Shown here: in pieces, positions 51,401 through 52,708 of the stretch | Position numbering within the stretch: the first letter of the stretch is position 1 | Layout: each line of letters begins with the position of its first letter | Origin: Lysobacterales bacterium | GTDB taxonomy: Bacteria > Pseudomonadota > Gammaproteobacteria > Xanthomonadales > SZUA-38 | NCBI GenBank assembly: GCA_030065125.1 | Contig: JASJDM010000045.1 | Location: 1-52,708 of the forward strand | Length of the DNA: 52,708 nt | Direction: 5' to 3' | Notes under the pieces: generated by a model | What the model saw: the letters and a program-made list of their open reading frames with translations, nothing else | Told to the model about the DNA's origin: nothing | The model's database searches: none | Program-made: the position numbers and the translations under genes

Positions 51401-52708
51401 GACGCCGGCGGCGGCGGCGGCGCGATGAACCTGGCGCAGGGCGCCACCATCACGAACTCCACCTTCCTGACCAACGACGCGTTCTTCGGACCCGGTGGCG
51501 CGATTCGGTCACCTACGGGGACGCTCAACTCCACCGACAATACGTTCCGAGACAACGCCAGTAACGTCAACGGCGGCGCAATTTATGCCCGCACCCTGGT
51601 TTCAAATACAGATGTGTTTGAGGATAACGCTGCCGTCAGCGGCGGTGGCGCCATCACCCTGGATGCACCTGGCCAGATGCAGATCTTCGACGGCCTGCTG
51701 CAGAACAATACGGTCGGCGACGGTGGCGTAAGTTTCTCGGGTCGGGGCGGGGCGCTTGAATTCCTGGGGATTCTTGGACTGATCGAGGACACCCGGTTCC
51801 TGAACAACACGGCACCCGAAGCCGGCGACGACGCCAGCCTGGGCGGCGCCATCTACACCGACGCTGTGCTGGAGCTCATACTCGCCGACTCCACCATCAG
51901 TGGTTCAAACGCGGGAGACGGTGGCGCTGTCTTCAACGCTGGCACCCTGTCGGTTGCCCGCTCGGCGCTGGTCAGCAACTCCGTTACAAACGACAGCAGC
52001 CCCCTCGGGCCCCGCGGCGGCGCCATTGCCTCCACCGGCACCCTGAACGTGTCCAACACCACCATCAGCAGCAACGTGGTTAATGCCGGACCGGCAAGCG
52101 ATGGCGACGGCGGCGCAATCGCTTCCTTCGCCGGCGGAACGGCTAATTTGAATAACGTGACGCTGGCGTTCAACACCGCGCCCGACGGCGGCGCGCTCTA
52201 CGCCGAGCCCAACGAGGAGCCGCTGACCTTCAGCAACACCCTGTTTTTCGGCAACGCCGGCACAACTGCCGATTGTGATGAGGTCCAGTCGCTGGGTTAC
52301 AACATTTACGACGTCAATCCCTGTCCGACCCAGGCAGCAACTGACGTCATCGGAGATGCCCTGATCCTGGCACTGGCCAACAACGGTGGCCCAACCCAGA
52401 CCCATGAACTCCAGCCCGCCAGCCCGGCGCGGGAGGCGGGGGCTGTACCGGTTGCTTTCCCGCAGTTCGACGCTGGCAACCTTCCCGCGATTCGCCTCAA
52501 CGGCGCGTTACCGGATAACAGCCAGATCCTGGTGGCCGGGCCCAACAACCCAACGGGTTCGGCTTACGTGGACCGCCCCATCGATATCAGCCAGGATTTC
52601 TCGGTGCGCTTTGAATACGTGATCGTGCCGGGTCTGACCGGCTCAGCGGACGGCATCACGTTCAGCTTTACCGATGACCCCGACTTTCTGGGAGATGGCG
52701 GCGGATCC
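48449..52708 (+). CDS. Giant secreted parallel beta-helix protein, 3' truncated
   Basis: The frame is open from ATG 48449 (AAGGAG at 48434-48439) to the window end, 1420 codons without stop. A signal peptide ends PPVHAQ. The body is Gly/Asn/Thr/Ser-rich with many right-handed beta-helix rungs (GGGI, LNNSTI, SNNTA patterns). Two C-terminal-type caps NNGGPTxTHxL (residues ~650 and ~1311) belong to choice-of-anchor-Q-like domains, so the protein seems built of two units. Two beta-sandwich modules (about residues 125-250 and 390-530) interrupt the first helix. The last visible part, DGITFSFTDDPDFLGDGGG, looks like an L-type lectin domain. It is probably a surface adhesin or polysaccharide-binding protein. 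The rest, including any anchor, lies outside the window. Confidence 0.88.
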   Translation, partial: MRGIVPSCGRSTALSTIAFLLFFLMALAPPVHAQTTHTVCSSGCDYSTPELALADTLNVTSGDTLNIFNDTYVLSSTLVVDRGLTLNFNDSVVDASSLRGVVVDGSSTFGIRESNLTDSGTSNFASGIPYGQTFRANSDFVLTQFQFKVRATSGFPTNLNIPGRVRAGGRTGSVIADANAFVTAGTAGSSLTITFTLDQPVSLTNGSTYGIEFVTLNGPYSILQAQNPYPTGNGYNNSDLTVDYAFSAIGGPPVTINDVTIRNGQAPASETGGAILVTGGAVLNLAGSTLDANFSDTGGGGLSNVDSFASIADGNLFNNSTDGEGGAVLTGGITARTSLARLTVDGNSASLRGGGIATRLGGRTDIVESVVSNNAAVDSSLQLDFLAEGFTGRTCGLGTDPIGQIFEAPTAVISAFSFRVRLTAADRSPTDLPVTGTLREDGPNGAILATANAIIPGGTTSVNAFTLLFTLDTPVPVTVGNDYAVEMPTPGVSPATYSLLDSSTPYDFGVSYTCGNLDQFPDRAFGIYGALGDGGGIFSGGEIDVVNSTVSSNIGDGAYADQDSRLSSVLSTFAFNSGAGVNSQTAIPEGIISLSGSLLSDNVAGDCGGIVDSFGYNLIGDVTGCAGSWVATTGDQTGGDGSPIIDPLLGPLQDNGGPTSTHALVLGSLAVDAGVNDPTCGFGTTPYTDQRAILRPQEAACDIGAFELIPSIQDAIDAAAPSATIIVPDGTYFEAITIGDGKVLQGSGPDNVIIDATGLNTPAVTGTGDFSMIGIRVTGADFAGQGAGIDIDLPFLNVVLDNVRVDGNSAGVVGGGIFVEFNSSLTLTNSEILGNSAGSNGGGIYLDGGTSQTVTINNVTIANNTADNDGGGIYAQASTLLIGAPACTTPRPPGQNTNFISNNTAVNGNGGGLWTQANLTLTYTQFSDNSAASGAGIHQESPGSLAMDCGFMNLNSAEPNTGLGGAINTVDGAVAINDTTFERNDAGGGGGAMNLAQGATITNSTFLTNDAFFGPGGAIRSPTGTLNSTDNTFRDNASNVNGGAIYARTLVSNTDVFEDNAAVSGGGAITLDAPGQMQIFDGLLQNNTVGDGGVSFSGRGGALEFLGILGLIEDTRFLNNTAPEAGDDASLGGAIYTDAVLELILADSTISGSNAGDGGAVFNAGTLSVARSALVSNSVTNDSSPLGPRGGAIASTGTLNVSNTTISSNVVNAGPASDGDGGAIASFAGGTANLNNVTLAFNTAPDGGALYAEPNEEPLTFSNTLFFGNAGTTADCDEVQSLGYNIYDVNPCPTQAATDVIGDALILALANNGGPTQTHELQPASPAREAGAVPVAFPQFDAGNLPAIRLNGALPDNSQILVAGPNNPTGSAYVDRPIDISQDFSVRFEYVIVPGLTGSADGITFSFTDDPDFLGDGGGS

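Noticed and set aside
48883..52548. Several minus-strand frames of 60-216 codons in the last 4 kb
   Set aside because: They are antisense shadows of the continuous beta-helix frame, which runs from 48449 to the end without a stop and has a signal peptide and ribosome binding site.

Overview
The window is a high-GC chromosomal segment from a photosynthetic proteobacterium. The evidence is a bchY-bchZ-pufQ-pufB-pufA-pufL-pufM-pufC block at 1-6371: chlorophyllide reductase subunits, LH1 antenna, reaction centre L and M, and a tetraheme cytochrome lipoprotein. The rest (TonB receptor, MMPL/RND exporter, IPTL-type C-terminal sorting signal, CadC-like regulators with TPRs) suggests a gammaproteobacterium, perhaps an aerobic anoxygenic phototroph. 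The genus cannot be fixed from this sequence alone.

Layout. (1) 1-6454: the photosynthesis operon, closed by a strong bidirectional terminator. (2) 6488-10778: a membrane protein, then an AT-richer island of secreted proteins on the minus strand (a broken DUF11-like gene, a zinc metalloprotease, an intact IPTL-CTERM protein). The island is flanked by two diverged copies of a block holding the end of a cyclic-nucleotide-binding gene and the end of the next gene. (3) 10769-20508: a giant hybrid sensor kinase, a predicted outer-membrane barrel, an MMPL exporter fused in frame to a LolA-like protein, and a TetR regulator with three matching operator-like sites. (4) 20599-28651: two small secreted proteins, then a tightly packed set of two FAD oxidoreductases, a GcvT-like folate methyltransferase, a Rieske oxygenase and a MetF. 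This set looks like an uncharacterised demethylation pathway feeding methyl groups to tetrahydrofolate. A MITE-like element with 22-bp inverted ends sits inside it and supplies the stop codon of one gene and the start codon of the next. (5) 28676-34982: an Asp/Asn beta-hydroxylase-like enzyme, a TonB receptor, a propeller-like protein and a TPR-sulfotransferase. (6) 35060-41373: a PuuB-like oxidase, a CadC-like regulator facing a small secreted protein across three 11-bp-spaced repeats, a PhoD-like phosphatase, and about 800 bp of extragenic tandem repeats. (7) 41374-47886: purU, a class III aminotransferase and mmsA in one operon (beta-alanine/polyamine carbon to acetyl-CoA, plus C1 balance), an MFS transporter, an EF-hand protein and a PlsC-like acyltransferase. 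(8) 48449 to the end: a very large secreted beta-helix protein that runs off the window.

How the parts may connect (inference): light energy from the puf system would support heterotrophic use of amines and methylated compounds. PuuB, the aminotransferase and MmsA would handle the carbon skeletons. The GcvT/MetF/PurU enzymes would handle the one-carbon units. No tRNA, rRNA, CRISPR array or transposase gene was seen.
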